DNA of 64,000 bases, from assembly GCA_028671895.1 (NCBI GenBank), contig JAPMAC010000197.1, positions 1,741,001 through 1,805,000 of the forward strand. The letters run 5' to 3'. The DNA comes from Oenanthe sinensis. Taxonomy: Eukaryota; Streptophyta; Magnoliopsida; Apiales; Apiaceae. Position 1 is the first letter of the stretch, and each line of letters begins with the position of its first letter. A program made the translations under genes and the position numbers. Shown piece by piece: positions 10,960 through 23,127 of this stretch. The notes under the pieces were generated by a model. The model had not been told where the DNA came from, made no database searches, and saw only the letters and a program-made list of their open reading frames with translations.

Positions 10960-13640
10960 ATTTATGCTTTATAAAATGTAAGCATAAATCAAGGTTTGAT
11001 GATGTCAAAACTAAAGAATGAGACACTTAATCTAGAACATTATAAACTGTATAAGGAAAAATAATTACCTCTCACTTGATCTTCTCATGTCCAGTCCCTG
11101 ACTGGTGTGTTTGAGATTTTGATACAGCCATCCAGACTGTTTTAGTGGTACACCACCAGGACCCTTAGGACCATGAAAACTATCACCATCATCATCACCA
11201 TCTCTTTACCTTTTAACTCCCTTTTTATCATCCTTGCATACATCATCCTTATTTCTCCCATAGGAATCAACTGTCTTCTCCCCCTTTTTGACATCAACAT
11301 TACTTGTGACAGCCAATAGAATTTGTTCAAGTACTGTGTAGATATTGGCATGTGCAGCAATCACCGAGTCAACCTTGGTAGTTAGAGCAGAGACTGTGAT
11401 TTGAAGCTTGGCTTTATCTACAGTAATATGAGCAATAGCATCCTTGAAAGTGACCTCTTTGGATTAATAATTGTATCCACCAAAGCCTCCATGACTCTGT
11501 CTGCTCTCCTTGCTAGAGAATCCATCAAATGATGATATGGTCTCTGTGTGAATGATTTCTGTGCAGCTAGAGCCTCCTCCTTTTTGCCAATCTGCATTAT
11601 TAGATCAAATGAATTTTCATCCATCCCCTGCTCTAACTCATTGGACCAGCTCTATGGAATATCTTGATCCCAATAAGTGAAGCTAGGTTCAGGATACCCT
11701 ATTCTCTCATTCTCACAATGGGGTTGGGCACCCACTCTCTCATTCTCACTCAGGCTCTCTACAGCCTTTGCTACCTCTCCTTTTGCCTGGTCCAGTGCCA
11801 GCCTCTCTTTTATTTTTATTTTTCATTCAATTTGGAGGGTGCACTCAAGGATCCTACAGAAGAGGGTATGAGAGAAGAAGTATTTGCTTCAATACCTTAA
11901 CCATCTTGATGGAGGGATACCCCTTTAAATGTCTGAAGGCTAGGGATTTCCACCAAGGGGTGAGCATCAACAGACCCTGAATCCTTACAATCTTCTTCTT
12001 TCTTTCCAGAGTCTGTTGGCTCTAGTATCTAGTCTCAGGGTCTACTCTAGACTCTAACTACTTAAGTATGACTTCATTAGAAGCCAGAATCTGAGTGTCA
12101 CCATTTTGGACTATTTTTGCTTGAGACTCCCCCTCAAGGTGGATAGACTCTGATAGAAAAGATTATGGAATTTCTTCATGAGCATCCATCAGAGTTTGTC
12201 CTCCCATATCACTGGGGTTCCCAACAACATATTTCAGAGTTTTCAAGGAGGGCCTAACAACGTGCTCCCCTGCCCCACTATCACCCAACCTCTGACTAGG
12301 TGGTTCTTGTGTGGGTGAGGCAGACTGAGCATCTTTCTCACTAGCCACCACTGGTGCACTAGTCCCATCCTTCAACTTCCTTGCAATACCTACTACCTCC
12401 TATGGTTCTACCATTGTTACTGCATCCAAATTGTCATTGAGAAAGGTCCTTGTATGGATGACATTGATGGCCTGGGCATAAGACAAGTTAAAGGAATCCT
12501 GCAGTTCCCTTACAATTTTCTAATAGTATGAGCCCTTGATTTGATCCAATCTACTTTGATAGGTTGGATAGATGTACTTGTTGGCCACCTTCCCTACATT
12601 GTGGACAAGAAAATCAACCACCTTCCTTGGAAGAAGCTGAATAATGTAAATCCAGTTAATTGATGTCTTGTAGATAATTCATTTATCCCAAATTGCTTCA
12701 TAGTCAAAAACTGGTTGCTCAATCTCAGTTTCCAACTCAGCAATAGACTCTGATTCTTTCCTATCATGGACCTTAAGCTTTTTAGGATTTTTTATTTTTG
12801 GCTGTTCAGAGTCTGGCACACCAAGTGCTTTGAGAACTGCATTAGTCTTGCCTTCTATAAGCCCAGCTACTTTATCTTGTAATGAAGAGTTGAAGAGGTA
12901 GCTGTAGAGATTAGTGACCACATCTTTTACAGATATTTGTAGCTCCATCTCCATTCGCTTCCATAGGACTGCATAGGTTGTGAGAAGATCCAAGACTTGT
13001 TGTTGTGTCTTGTAGTGTTGAGGATCTTCTAGTGATCTGCAGGAGCCTTGGGAGCATCTATTTCCTGCAAAATAGTGTTAGTAACAAGAATAGGCTTGTG
13101 TGTGTGTGCATAATAAGCCTTCATCAACCTCTTATATTTCTTAGCAAAAGATTTCTCAGGAGACCCAAATTGAGAATCCAGAGGTGCATCCCTAGGTTTA
13201 TCAGAGTTTGTAGCCTTTTGAGAGACTACCGACTTGGCTTCAAGGTTAGAATCAAGAGTATCATTACCCTATTTTAGCAAGGAGAGTCCTTCAACAATTT
13301 GTTTCTCTATAGGGTTGATCTCCTCGTCACTTGGCTCATCTATTAGCCTTGTTTGAACCAGTCTCCTCCTTTTTACAATTGGTGCATTTTGAGAGACACA
13401 AGAGATTGGTTTCTTTTTGGATTTTGGTTTTGATGATTGTTTACTTGGGTTCTCCATTACTTGTTCATGCATCATTGCACCACCAAAAAATGAAGAATTA
13501 TAGATACAAGTTTTATAGTTAGAGAGTTGTACCTGCATTACTTGTGGATAAGTCATGACAGATAGACTTTTCTTTTTTACATCAATTCTCTTAATGTCAT
13601 AGAATATTCTTCTTTGCTATTTGTATGCCTGCACACAATA
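10960..13640 (-). pseudogene. post-pol accessory gene, family A copy 2 (decayed, N-terminus deleted)
   Basis: The minus strand encodes pieces that match the plus-strand accessory gene of copy 3 in the same order: the MTYPQVMQVQLSNYK region with its KPKSKKKP and KRRRL basic stretches (13556-13269), the MDLLTTYAVLWKRMEMELQI region (12993-12679), the GDSGAGEHVVRPSL region (12375-12163) and the MDENSFDLIMQIGKKEEALA region (11624-11418). The protein looks Lys/Ser-rich with coiled-coil parts and a putative nuclear-localisation type KKKP...KRRR segment. No catalytic motif is seen. The first roughly 180 residues present in copy 3 are deleted. The frame carries several stops and shifts. The (CA)6 run at 13099-13110 keeps frame here, while copy 3 has (CA)7. 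Confidence 0.65.
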
Positions 13641-13650
13641 ATTATTTGCT

Positions 13651-13803
13651 ACAGACTCGCAGAGTCTACAGACTCGTCAGAGTTTACAGACTCTTCAGAG
13701 TTTAAAGACTCGTCAGAGTTTACAGACTCATCAGAGTTTATAGACTCGTCAGAGTTTACAGACTCATCAGAGTTTATAGACTCATCAGAGTTTATAGACT
13801 CTA
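13651..13803. repeat. 18-bp tandem array (8 units) between RT and accessory gene
   Basis: Eight and a half units of about 18 bp follow TCAGAGTTTACAGACTCG with few changes. Each unit contains one CAGAGTTT (or CAGAGTCT), the same word that fills the LTR arrays of this family. In element sense the word reads AAACTCTG, the opposite orientation to the LTR array. It lies just upstream of the accessory gene in element sense. Confidence 0.9.
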
Positions 13804-13840
13804 TCAAGATAAAATACCTCAAAAATTTTGCAATAACAAA

Positions 13841-14308
13841 TCATAGTTTGATAAAGCAGGGACTATAATTAAAGTACATACCTTGCTTCTTTGAGTCAGA
13901 GTCTAGCTTAGTGGCTGTTGACATGAGAGTTTTGGCAGTTGCACCGTCTTGCATATCAAACTTCTTCAATAGTTCTTTTACATACTTTGATTGATTGATG
14001 AAAATTCCATCATCATTCTGTTTGACTTGAAGTCCCAAAAAGAAGTTTAATTCTCCCATCATGTTCATTTCATAATTTGACTGCATTAATTTGATAAACT
14101 TTTCACAGATTTTTTCATTAGTAGAACTAAATATAATATCATCAACATATTGAACAAACAAAATATCACCTTTGTGTTTTCTAATAAAAAGGGTTTTGTC
14201 AATGGTACCTCTAATGAATCCATTTCTAAGAAGGAATTTTGATAGAGTTTTATACCATGCTCTTGGTGTTTGCCTCAATCCTTATAGTGCCTTGTCTAAC
14301 CTGTAAAT
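13841..14308 (-). pseudogene. Ty1/copia reverse transcriptase fragment
   Basis: The minus strand encodes YRLDKAL, then a TAA, then GLRQTPRAWYKTLSKFLLRN, the catalytic QYVDDIIFSSTN and NFFLGLQVKQNDDGIF, ending MSTATKLDSDSKK. This is the C-terminal half of a Ty1/copia RT with its YVDD active site. The N-terminal half and integrase are cut off by the LTR starting at 14311. RNase H is absent: after DSDSKK the sequence runs into the spacer with the 18-bp array, so an internal deletion joined RT to that spacer. Confidence 0.9.
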
Positions 14309-14310
14309 AT

Positions 14311-15092
14311 TGTTAGAAATATATTCATTTGATGATGTATAAAATACTAGAACAGGATTTAGCATAGCTTAATTGTAATAAGTCTTTCTATTCTCTGAAA
14401 TTTTATAATCAGAGTCTAGTTAGTCAACATTCTTGTATTTAGAAGATTTTTTGTAAAAAGTGAAACCAGAGTCTAGATGAAGATCAGAGTCTGGGAGGTG
14501 ATCAGAGTCTATAGACTATAGGAGTCTATAATCTGTTAGAGTCTACAAAATGATCAGAGTTTATAGTCTATCAGAGTCTATAGTCTGGCAGAGTCTGAAG
14601 ATTTCAGAGTCTATGAAGTCAAAGCTGAATTTGGAAGATGATTATAGAAAAAAGAAGTCTTCGAAGATAAAGCCAAATATATTGCAGATATGCTATGAGA
14701 AAGAAGGAGAATTACAGAAGGAAACTATCAACTAATAATTAGGAATTATATTCCTATTGTAATTTAATTTTCTATTATTAATTGATATGAATCGCTCTAA
14801 TATAAAAACTCTATATAACTTAATTGAAGGGTGTGTGAAATAAGTCAAAGTTTTTGAGAGCGTAAAGATAGAGAGAGTTGTTGTGAGAAATACAGAGAAG
14901 CTGATAGTTTTTATGTACACCTTAGGAGAGTTTGTTTTTATAAATTAATAAAACAAACAGTTTTTATTCATATCTTTGTGTTTAATCTTTGTTCTGTATT
15001 CAATTCTTTAATTCTTATTGAGTTGATTTTAATCAGGCAGAAAAAGCACACAAGTATTCAACCCCCCTTCTACTTGTGCAACTGGGAAAACA
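14311..15092 (+). repeat. 5' LTR of family A copy 3 (782 bp)
   Basis: It starts TGTTAGAAATATATTCATTTG and ends CTGGGAAAACA, two bases before the primer site. A motif array (about eight CAGAGTCT/CAGAGTTT words in 14410-14620) lies some 200 bp upstream of a TATA-like CTATATAAC near 14808. It is about 250 bp shorter than the LTR of copy 2, mainly because the ACTTCTCGA array is absent and the CAGAGTYT array is smaller. Confidence 0.9.
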
Positions 15093-15094
15093 AT

Positions 15095-15106
15095 TGGTAT
15101 CAGAGC
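15095..15106 (+). other. primer binding site, tRNA-iMet
   Basis: TGGTATCAGAGC is an exact complement of the 3' end of plant initiator methionine tRNA and sits immediately after the LTR end. Confidence 0.95.
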
Positions 15107-15129
15107 CTAATGTTTAAAATCGATCAAGG

Positions 15130-16259
15130 ATGTCTGGAAACAAAGATGGCAATTCTAAGATTCCTATTCTTAAGATAAACGAGTACACCCACTAGAAGGT
15201 TAATAGGATGCACCATCTGGAGGCTACAGAAGGACCTTATGTACCCTTATAGCTTGTGCCTTAAATCATTGATGAAGTTAAAGTAACTGAAGAACACTTC
15301 ATTGAAAAGCCAAAGGCTGAATAGATAAGAGAGGAAAAGGAAAATGTCCTTAAAGAGGCAAAGGTCAAAAACATTCTCTTTAACAGTTTGGATTCTATTC
15401 TTATAAACTGTGTAATATCATGCAAAACTGCTAAGAAAATGTGGACAAAACTTGAAGTGCACTATCAAGGGACTAAAGATGTCAAGAAGGATGATAGGTC
15501 TTTGCTAATTCAAGAGTATGAGTATTTTGAAGCTAAATCTGGAGATGTATGATAGGTTTACAAAACTCTTGAATGAGATGACTATGCTTGGTAAGGTTTA
15601 TGATTATGAAGATATAAACACCAAGTTTCTGATAGCACTTCCTGAAGAGTGTAATAATAAAATAATAGCCATAAAGGAAGTTAGAGATTTAGATGACATA
15701 ACTCTAGAAGAATTGTATGGCAGACTCAAGACATATGATTTAGAGATGCAATAGATGAAGAATAAGAAATCTGTAAAGACAAAATCTGTAGCGCTCTTAA
15801 TGGAGTCTGAGAAAGAACAACGGGAACAACCCATAGAAGCTAGAATCAAGGATTCAAAGAAGAAGGGTAAATCTTTTTAGGAGTCAGAGTCTACTGACAC
15901 AGACTCTGATTCTGATGAAGAGATTGATCTAAGTCAAATGATGGCTATGTTTGCAAAAAATTTCAAAACAATGAAATTTAACAAAAGAACTGACAAATTT
16001 AGCAAGAGGCCATCATTCAAGAAGGAAGATGAGAAGGTTGAGAAGGGAAAGAGCACAATAATCAAACTTGACAAAGCAAAGGTCAAGTGTTTCAATTGTG
16101 GAATATTGGGGCACTTTGCTAGTGAATGCAGAAAGTTCAAAAGTCAAGGAAAAGGGAAAGCACTTCTCTCAAAAGGAAAGGATTGGGCAGATTCAAGCTC
16201 ATAGGATGAAATTTATTATGAAAATTTAGCATTAATGTCATCCTCCTCAAGAAAATCAC
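15130..16259 (+). pseudogene. copia-type gag, first part (to the nested solo LTR)
   Basis: From ATG 15130 one frame continues past TAG 15193, TAG 15250, TAA 15262 and TAG 15322 with gag-like sequence, then a small frameshift near 15545. The next frame encodes MYDRFTKLLNEMTMLGKVYD and LPEECNNKIIAIKEVRDLDD (UBN2-like gag core). A second piece carries the zinc knuckle CFNCGILGHFASEC at about 16087-16128. The gag is split at 16260 by a solo LTR and resumes at 17835. It is not translatable as it stands. Confidence 0.85.
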
Positions 16260-16264
16260 AATCT

Positions 16265-17829
16265 TGTTAGTGTAGGTGCCCTAGAGGCAATACAATAGAC
16301 CTTTATGTCATTTGATTATTCAATAAACATATTTATTATGACTTTAATTACTGCGATATATTTGTTAGCATAATAAATGTCCTCAGAATCATGATACACA
16401 TTGTATAGTTTAGTACATGACTTGAACTTGAGATTATATAATAGATCATATTCTTAAATGTCCCTAGTCGAGTATTATTATTATAGGACAATAATAATAC
16501 ATAAATAGACTAGTATGTTGTTTGACTGATAACCACATCTCATTGGTTATAAGTATGGGGATACTAAATTCAACACATAGGTACATGCAGGAGTACATGG
16601 TACTGGACAGACCCACAGTGAGATTCTTCATGTTTAATAAAGTCATAAGAAAGACTCACAGTGATAATGGTGTAATGATCCTCTGACTTGAGATCATTAT
16701 ATTTATGTACGAGGATTAATATACTTTGACTACATTAAAAGTTACCTTTGACCGGGTAATGATAAAAGTGGACATCGGGTATATCATGAGTCGTATGAGA
16801 AATATGAATGATAGATAAAGGATTTAACCCTCCTATAATTAGGAGAGATATTATTGGCCTCTTGATTGAGTGAGACTATAAAATGCATGGTCGTGCTCAA
16901 ATAATGATTTGTTTTCATAGTCTACTCATGGATCAAGTAAACCCGGATTAAATGTTGAAGAGGATGACTAAATACATACCTCGAGTTTAATCTATAATAT
17001 ATATAGTTAAAGGGATTATATTACACGGAAACATTAATCATGAAAGGTTTTATCGAATCACGATTTAATTATTATTTAATTGGGTAGCAATGATGTATTA
17101 CTAGAAACCGCTCATTGTTTATAATTTTATTAGAGAATAAAATTATTGCTAATTAAATAATAGCCTATAGGGTCACACACATAGAGCACTTCAAGGAATA
17201 GTTAATTTAAATTATAGATTTAAATTAATTGATGATTATTTGAATTTTATTATATTAATTAAGTGAGACTTAATTAATTGAAATAATATAATTCGAATTT
17301 GAATTCTGCCCTTAATAATTAAGTATGACTTAGTTATTAATTAAATAATAGAAATTCGGTTTTTATTATTTAATCCTAAACCTACATGGGTTAGGCTTTG
17401 CTGTTATGGGTTGCTGATTGGGCCTCTTAACCAGCATTATAAATAGATAATGATAGGGCTAAGAGGGATGACGTTTTTGAAAGAAAAAAAAAACCCTAGA
17501 GGCAGCAGGCAGCAGCAAGGAGAAGAAGGCAGAAAGAAGAACAAATTTCGAAATCATCAAAAGGGAGGCTAGTACATCCATTCCATAATCAAGATCGTGA
17601 GACGTTCTTGAAGGTGCTCGTGTGGATACCATAGAGGTGTTTTCGAGAAGAAGACACAAGTCGTGAAAGCTAGGATCTCCGTTGAGTTCGTAGAAGTCAA
17701 GACCAAGAAAAGGTATGATTCCGTTTTACAATAATCAGTCCGAACTTATACATGATCCTGCGTTTAGGGTTCCGAATTTTTGTTATATTTACGTTTAATC
17801 CGCTGCGTTTTATGCCTCGGAACCCAACA
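16265..17829 (+). mobile_element. solo LTR (1565 bp) nested in gag, target duplication AATCT
   Basis: The insert begins TGTTAGTGTAGGTGCCCTAG and ends GGAACCCAACA. It is flanked by AATCT at 16260-16264 and again at 17830-17834, and gag resumes after it. GCCCTAGAGGCAATA close to the start is a word I recognise from Ty1/copia LTRs of grasses and other plants. A TATA box (TATAAATA, 17438-17445) and a purine-rich leader follow in plus orientation. There is no primer site, purine tract or coding sequence, so this is one LTR left after LTR-LTR recombination. Confidence 0.9.
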
Positions 17830-17834
17830 AATCT

Positions 17835-19045
17835 CCCAAAGAACCTTCATCTCTTAAAACTTAGGTATCAATTTTCACTCCTGAATCCTTATTTAATTTA
17901 GACTCTGATGGTATACAAATTGTGCAAAGTAAGGTTAATAAAAAAATGATAAACTGTAGATCTCTCACTAGTGAAAGTGAAAGGCTGAGAGAAGAAAATT
18001 TAACCTTGACAAACAGGAATGATCATTTAAAGTCTAAGTTAAAATTAATTGAACAATACAAGAAGGACTCTGAGAAATTTAGTCACAACTAAACTGAAAT
18101 TTTGAAAGCCTTTGACTATGTTAAGAAGGAACTAGAGGAAGAGAGATTTAAGTTCAGAGTCTGGACAGACTCTAGAAGAAAAGTTCAGGAAATTCTCAAT
18201 AATCAACATGTGTGTCAAACTACTGGTCTAGGCTATGACAAAAGTCAAGGCAAAAAACCTATTGTTGAGAGTGATAACATTAATGAAGCTAGTCAAATTA
18301 ATAAGACTAAGGACAAAAGTACCTTTATCCCTGTTAACTTTATGACTTCTGAATTAAAGAATAATTTACCTAAAGAAACCACAAACTCATCTGTTAGTGT
18401 TCCCCCTGTTGTTGATAAAAAGACAAATGAAACATGAGTAGATAAGTCAAAGAAAAACATCAACATAGGGTACTTGTCTAAATCTAAGTTAAAAGAGAGT
18501 TTAGAGAACTTATCAGAGTCTACCAAAACTAGGAGAAATAGAAATGGTAAGGAAGGCATAAACAAGGCCAATAACTATCAAATGGATCCTAATGTTCCTA
18601 GAAAGAAGTGTTACAGATGTGGTAACAATAACCATTTAGCTCTAGATTGTAAAGCAAAAATTGAGAAGAAATCAGAGTCTATTCCTTCACAGACTCTGAA
18701 AAGTCACTACATTCCACAGAAGCCTTGCTATCACTATGGTAGCATATTTCATTCTATTTATATATGTAGGGACTATCATGATTTGTATTACAACTTTTAT
18801 GAGCTAAAATCTTCAATTGATAAAAGTTGGTATGACACTGTCAAGACTCCACCAGAGTCTAAAGCAACAAAGGAGACATGTAAAACAAAAGTGAAGAACT
18901 CTAAACCTGTTTCACCCAAAGTTAGTAGAAAAGGATCCAAAACTATTTGGATCCCCAAATCATCTAACTAGTTGTTTTATGTATGCAGGGAACTAGGGAA
19001 AAAGAAAGTAACCCTAATCCTGGATAATGGATGCTCAGGATTTCT
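17835..19045 (+). pseudogene. copia-type gag, second part, and start of protease
   Basis: This is the continuation of the gag interrupted at 16260. It encodes a coiled-coil stretch (SESERLREENLTLTNRND), FKFRVWTDSRRKVQEIL, and two further knuckle-like modules: CYRCGNNNHLALDC, intact, and CYHYGSIFHSIYIC, with Tyr for the second Cys. After IWIPKSSN and a stop, a new frame gives TLILDNGCSG, the catalytic start of a copia protease (normally D-S-G-C/A). At 19034-19041 the sequence jumps into the accessory gene, so protease is cut after about ten residues. Confidence 0.8.
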
Positions 19046-22000
19046 TATTCTTCTCAGGATCAACCAGGTAAAATCTTGTTCACCTTTGGCTCCACTACAT
19101 TTGATGTAACTGCCGATGTGCTTAATTCTGTGTTTAAGTTGCCTGTTAAACAACCTTTTGATGAAATAATTTTTGATACTGATATTAAGGACATGTTTAA
19201 ATCACTAGGTTATTCTGCTAGTTTGGAAAATATGAGTAAATTAACTAGGCCATATTTGAGGAAAGAGTGGTCTTTCTTTTTTGATCAAATTGCCAAGTTC
19301 TTTACTGGTAAATGTAGTGGTTTTGATGCTATTACTTTTATTACCTATCAAATTAGTCACAATCTTCTGTTTGACAAAGTGATCAACATTGGAGATATGT
19401 TTCTCACTGAAATGGGAGCAAAATTAAACAATGTACAAGAGGGGAAGAAGAAAGTCTACTAACATAGATTTCTGATGATTCTCCTCAACCATTTCATTCC
19501 TGACATGTCAACTAGATTGGCAGATGCTTGTTGTATGCAGACCTACAAACAACAAAGAAGGATGTTCTCGGACATCAAGAGAATAGATGACAAGAAGAAG
19601 ATTCTACCTGTCATGACATATCCACAGGTAATGCATGTAAAACTCTCAAACTACAAACCTTCCATCTACAATGCTTCATTTTTTTGTGGTGAAATGGTGC
19701 AGGAAGAAGTAATGAAGAACCCCCTTGTACCTACCCAAGTAACCAAATTCCCTTCCAATAAACAAACTTCAAAACCAAAATCCAAAAAGAAACCAATCTC
19801 TGGTGTCTCTCAACAGGCACCAGTTGTAAAGAGGAGGAGACTGGTACAATCAAGGCTTGTAGATGAGCCAAGTGATGAGGAGCTCAATCCCCTAGAGAAA
19901 CAGGTGGTTGAAGGACTCTCTTTGTTAAAAGAGGGTCATGATGCACCTAATTCTAACCTTCAATCCAAGTCTGTAGACTCTCAAAAGGCTACAGACTCTG
20001 ATAAACCTAGGGAAGCACCTCAGGATTCTCAAATCGGGTCTCCTGAGAAATCTTTTGCTCAGAAATACAAGAGGTTAAGGAAGGCTTATTATGCACACAC
20101 ACACACAAGCCTATTATTGCTACTAACCCTGTTTTGCAGGAAATAGATGCTCCGAAGGCTCATGCAGGGCCAGACTCTGAAAGTAAGAAAACACATTAAC
20201 CAGAGTCTAATGTTGAGTCAGAGTCTAGACTGCCTTTAGACTCTGATCATGAAACATTTTGGGAATGAATGTCATTGGATGCAGCCTCAAGTCTGATTGA
20301 TGAAATTTTTACTCCAAGTAATGAGGTACTACTATTCTTATATCCTTTGCTGGAATCAGTTGAAAATCCAGAAAAATATAAGACACAATCTCAAGTCTTG
20401 GATCTTCTAACAACCTATGAAGCCCTAAGGAAGATAGTGGAGGTGGAGCTACATATGTCTGCACAAGGTGTGGTCACAAATCTATACAGCTATCTCTTTA
20501 ACTCTTCATTATAAGTTAATGCAGTTGGGCTCATAGAAGGCAAGACAAATGAAGTTCTCAAAGCACTTAGTGTGCCAGACTCTGAACAACCAAAATCAAA
20601 GAAGCCTACAAAGCTTAAGGTCCACAAAAGGAGAGAGTCAGAGTCTGTGCTGAATTGGAAACTGAGATTGAGCAATCAGTTTTTAACTATGAAGCAATTT
20701 GGGATAATGGGGTTACCTATAAGACAACCATTCAATGGATTTCTCACTTTCAACCTCTTCAAGACAGGTGGATGACTATCTTATCCACAATATAGGTACA
20801 ATTGCCAATAAATACATCTATCCAACCTACTAGAGTAGATTTGATCAATTGAAGGGCACATATTTCCAAAAAGTAAGAAGGGAACTGCATGAACTCTTCA
20901 ATCTCACAGATGCCCTGGCAATCAATGAAATCCATCTAAGGGCCTTTCATCACAATTTGGATGCATTTATTATTGAAGAACAACATGAGGTTGCAGGAGA
21001 TGTAAGAAAGTTGGAGGATGGAACTAATGCATCAGTGGCGACTAGTGAGAAAGATGCTCAGTCAGCCTCACCCACACAAGAACCACCTAGTCAGAGGTTG
21101 GGTGATCGTGGGGCAGGAGAGCATGTTGTTAGGCCCTCCTTGGTAACTCTCCAATATGCTATTTAGAACCCCAGTGATATGGGAAGACAGACTCTGATAG
21201 ATGCTAATGAAGAATTTCCACAATATATTCTACCAAAGTCTATCCACCTTGAGGAGGAGTCTCATGCACCAACAGTCAAAGATGGTGACACTCAGACTCT
21301 GGCATATAATGAAGTCATACTGAAGCAGTCAGAGTCTATAGTAGACCCTGAGACTGGAATACTGGAGCCAACAGACTTTGAAAAGAAATAAGATGTATGT
21401 AATGGTTCAGGGTCTGTTGTTGCTCACCCCTTGGTGGAAACCCCTAGCCTTCAGACATGTGAAGGGGTTCCCCTCCATCAAGGTAGTTCAGGTATTGAAA
21501 CAAACTTAATCTCTCTCACACCCTCTTCTGTAGGACTTTTGAGTACACCTATCCATATGAGTGAAAAAATAATTGAGAGGATGGCACTGGTCTATGCAAA
21601 AGGAGAGGTAGAAAAGGTTGTAGAGAGCTTGGGTGAGAATGAGAGAGTGGGTGCCCAACCCCACTGTGAGGATGAGAGAATAGGGTATCCTGAACCTAGC
21701 TTTACTTATTGGGATCAAGATTTTCCAAAGAGTTGGTCCAATAAGTTGAGGCAGGGGATGGATGAAAATTCATTCTTGTTGATTTTGCAGATTGGCAAAA
21801 ATGAGGAGGCTCTAGCTGCACAAAAATCATTTACACAAAGACCACAACACCTCTAGTGGATTCTTTAGCAAAAATAGCAGAAAGAGTCATGGAGGCTTTG
21901 GTGGATACCACTACTATTCAGGCTGAGACTGCAGAATTGAAGTCAGAAGAACTAATTTTGATCATGCCTATAAGAGCTAGGCTTCTAGAGTCTACAGACT

Positions 22001-23127
22001 CTGATCACTGTAAAGAGGAGTCAGGGTCTCCCTTTTGCAGTTTCGAAGTCTACTCAACCACCAGAGTCTACCCATCCAATTATAAAGATTGAACCTATTG
22101 ATGTTGATATGCAGGAGGATTATAATTCTGAGGATGATGGACCAGTCAATCCATCTTTTATCTATTTTGATCAGTTTTTTCCTCTCACTTGGGAATTTGC
22201 ACAGCTCAAAGGTATAACAGATAAAGCTTCTTTTGAGTGCATCTTGGCCATTCACCAGTCTGAAAGACTAAAGGCTTTTCAGAAAAAGTCTTTTCTACAA
22301 GAACATAGTCATTATCCACATGAAGATACTGATGCCTCTTTCCTTGAAGATGACAAAACTATCAATGCAGAAGTTAAGGCTGAGACAGAGAATGTTACTG
22401 CACAATTAACTAGTGTGGTCAAGGACATTTCTCATATTCAAACCAGACATACTGGTGTTGATAATACAACTTCTCTGCTCAGTACTAGATTTGACAGAAT
22501 TCATTCCCTTCAATTATCCAAAGAAGTTGCTTTCAAGGATGCTCTTGCTGCTATCACTACTACTCAGGCCAATCTCCAAACTACAGTCTCTGATCTAACC
22601 ACCAAGGTTGATTCAGTCATTACAACACAGGCCAATATCTCTACAGTATATGAACAGATTCTTTTGGCTGTCACAGGAAGTGATGATGTCAAAAAGGAGG
22701 AGAAGAAAGTTGGTGATTCCTCTAGGAGAAATAAGGATGATGTGTACAAGGATGCTAAAAAGGGAGTTAAAAGGAGGAGAGATGATGATGATGAAGCTGG
22801 TGATAGTTCTCGTGGTCCTAGGGGTCCTGGTGGTGTGAAAAAAAATAGTCTGGAATGGATGAAATAGTAAAAACTCAAACACACCAGTCAGAGACTGGAC
22901 ATGGGAAGTCAGAGTCTAAGCCAGACTCTAATAAGCAAAAGAAAAATTCAGACTCTAATGAGGTCAAAGAACCTACTTACTGGCAATGTAGTCAATTTAA
23001 TCTGCAACTGAGAGCCAAAAAGAAGACAGGACTTGGAGGTTTTGAAGAATCTGACATTGATAGAACATCAACACTATCCAGGGATCCTCAATCCTTGACA
23101 GATAGGCAATTTGAAAAGATCACATAA
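19041..23127 (+). pseudogene. post-pol accessory gene, family A copy 3 (long, decayed)
   Basis: The N-terminal part (19050-19640) encodes a well-formed domain (FTFGSTTFDVTADVLNSVFK ... SLGYSASLENMSKLTRPYLR ... MTYPQVMHVKLSNYK) of the type found in extra ORFs of plant retrotransposons. TAA at 19460-19462 is one C-to-T step from CAA. A basic KPKSKKKP/KRRRLVQ region follows, then long Ser/Glu/Asp-rich and coiled-coil parts (FDRIHSLQLSKEVAFKDALA, 22490-22560) and a terminal Lys-rich block. (CA)7 at about 20093-20106 shifts the frame relative to (CA)6 in copy 2. AGAGTCT/AGACTCT words recur in the coding sequence. No catalytic residues are recognised and its function is unknown. Confidence 0.7.

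Larger units (their letters stand above)
9914..14310 (-). mobile_element. family A retrotransposon copy 2, 5' half missing
   Basis: Reading the minus strand from 14310 downwards one meets a reverse transcriptase piece, a tandem motif array, the accessory gene, a purine tract and the 3' LTR. RNase H is missing between the RT fragment and the array. Gag, integrase and the 5' LTR are missing beyond 14310, where a plus-strand copy of the same family begins with an intact LTR. The element is inserted in the gag at 9116-9913. Confidence 0.8.

Noticed and set aside
13614..13868. Open frame encoding repeated DSSEFTDSSEF-type peptide
   Set aside because: It is the translation of the 18-bp DNA array inside a minus-strand element. 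Start and end are arbitrary and no other protein evidence exists.
22564..22884. Minus-strand Pro/Ser-rich and hydrophobic frames
   Set aside because: They are antisense shadows of the Asp/Lys-rich C-terminal part of the plus-strand accessory gene.
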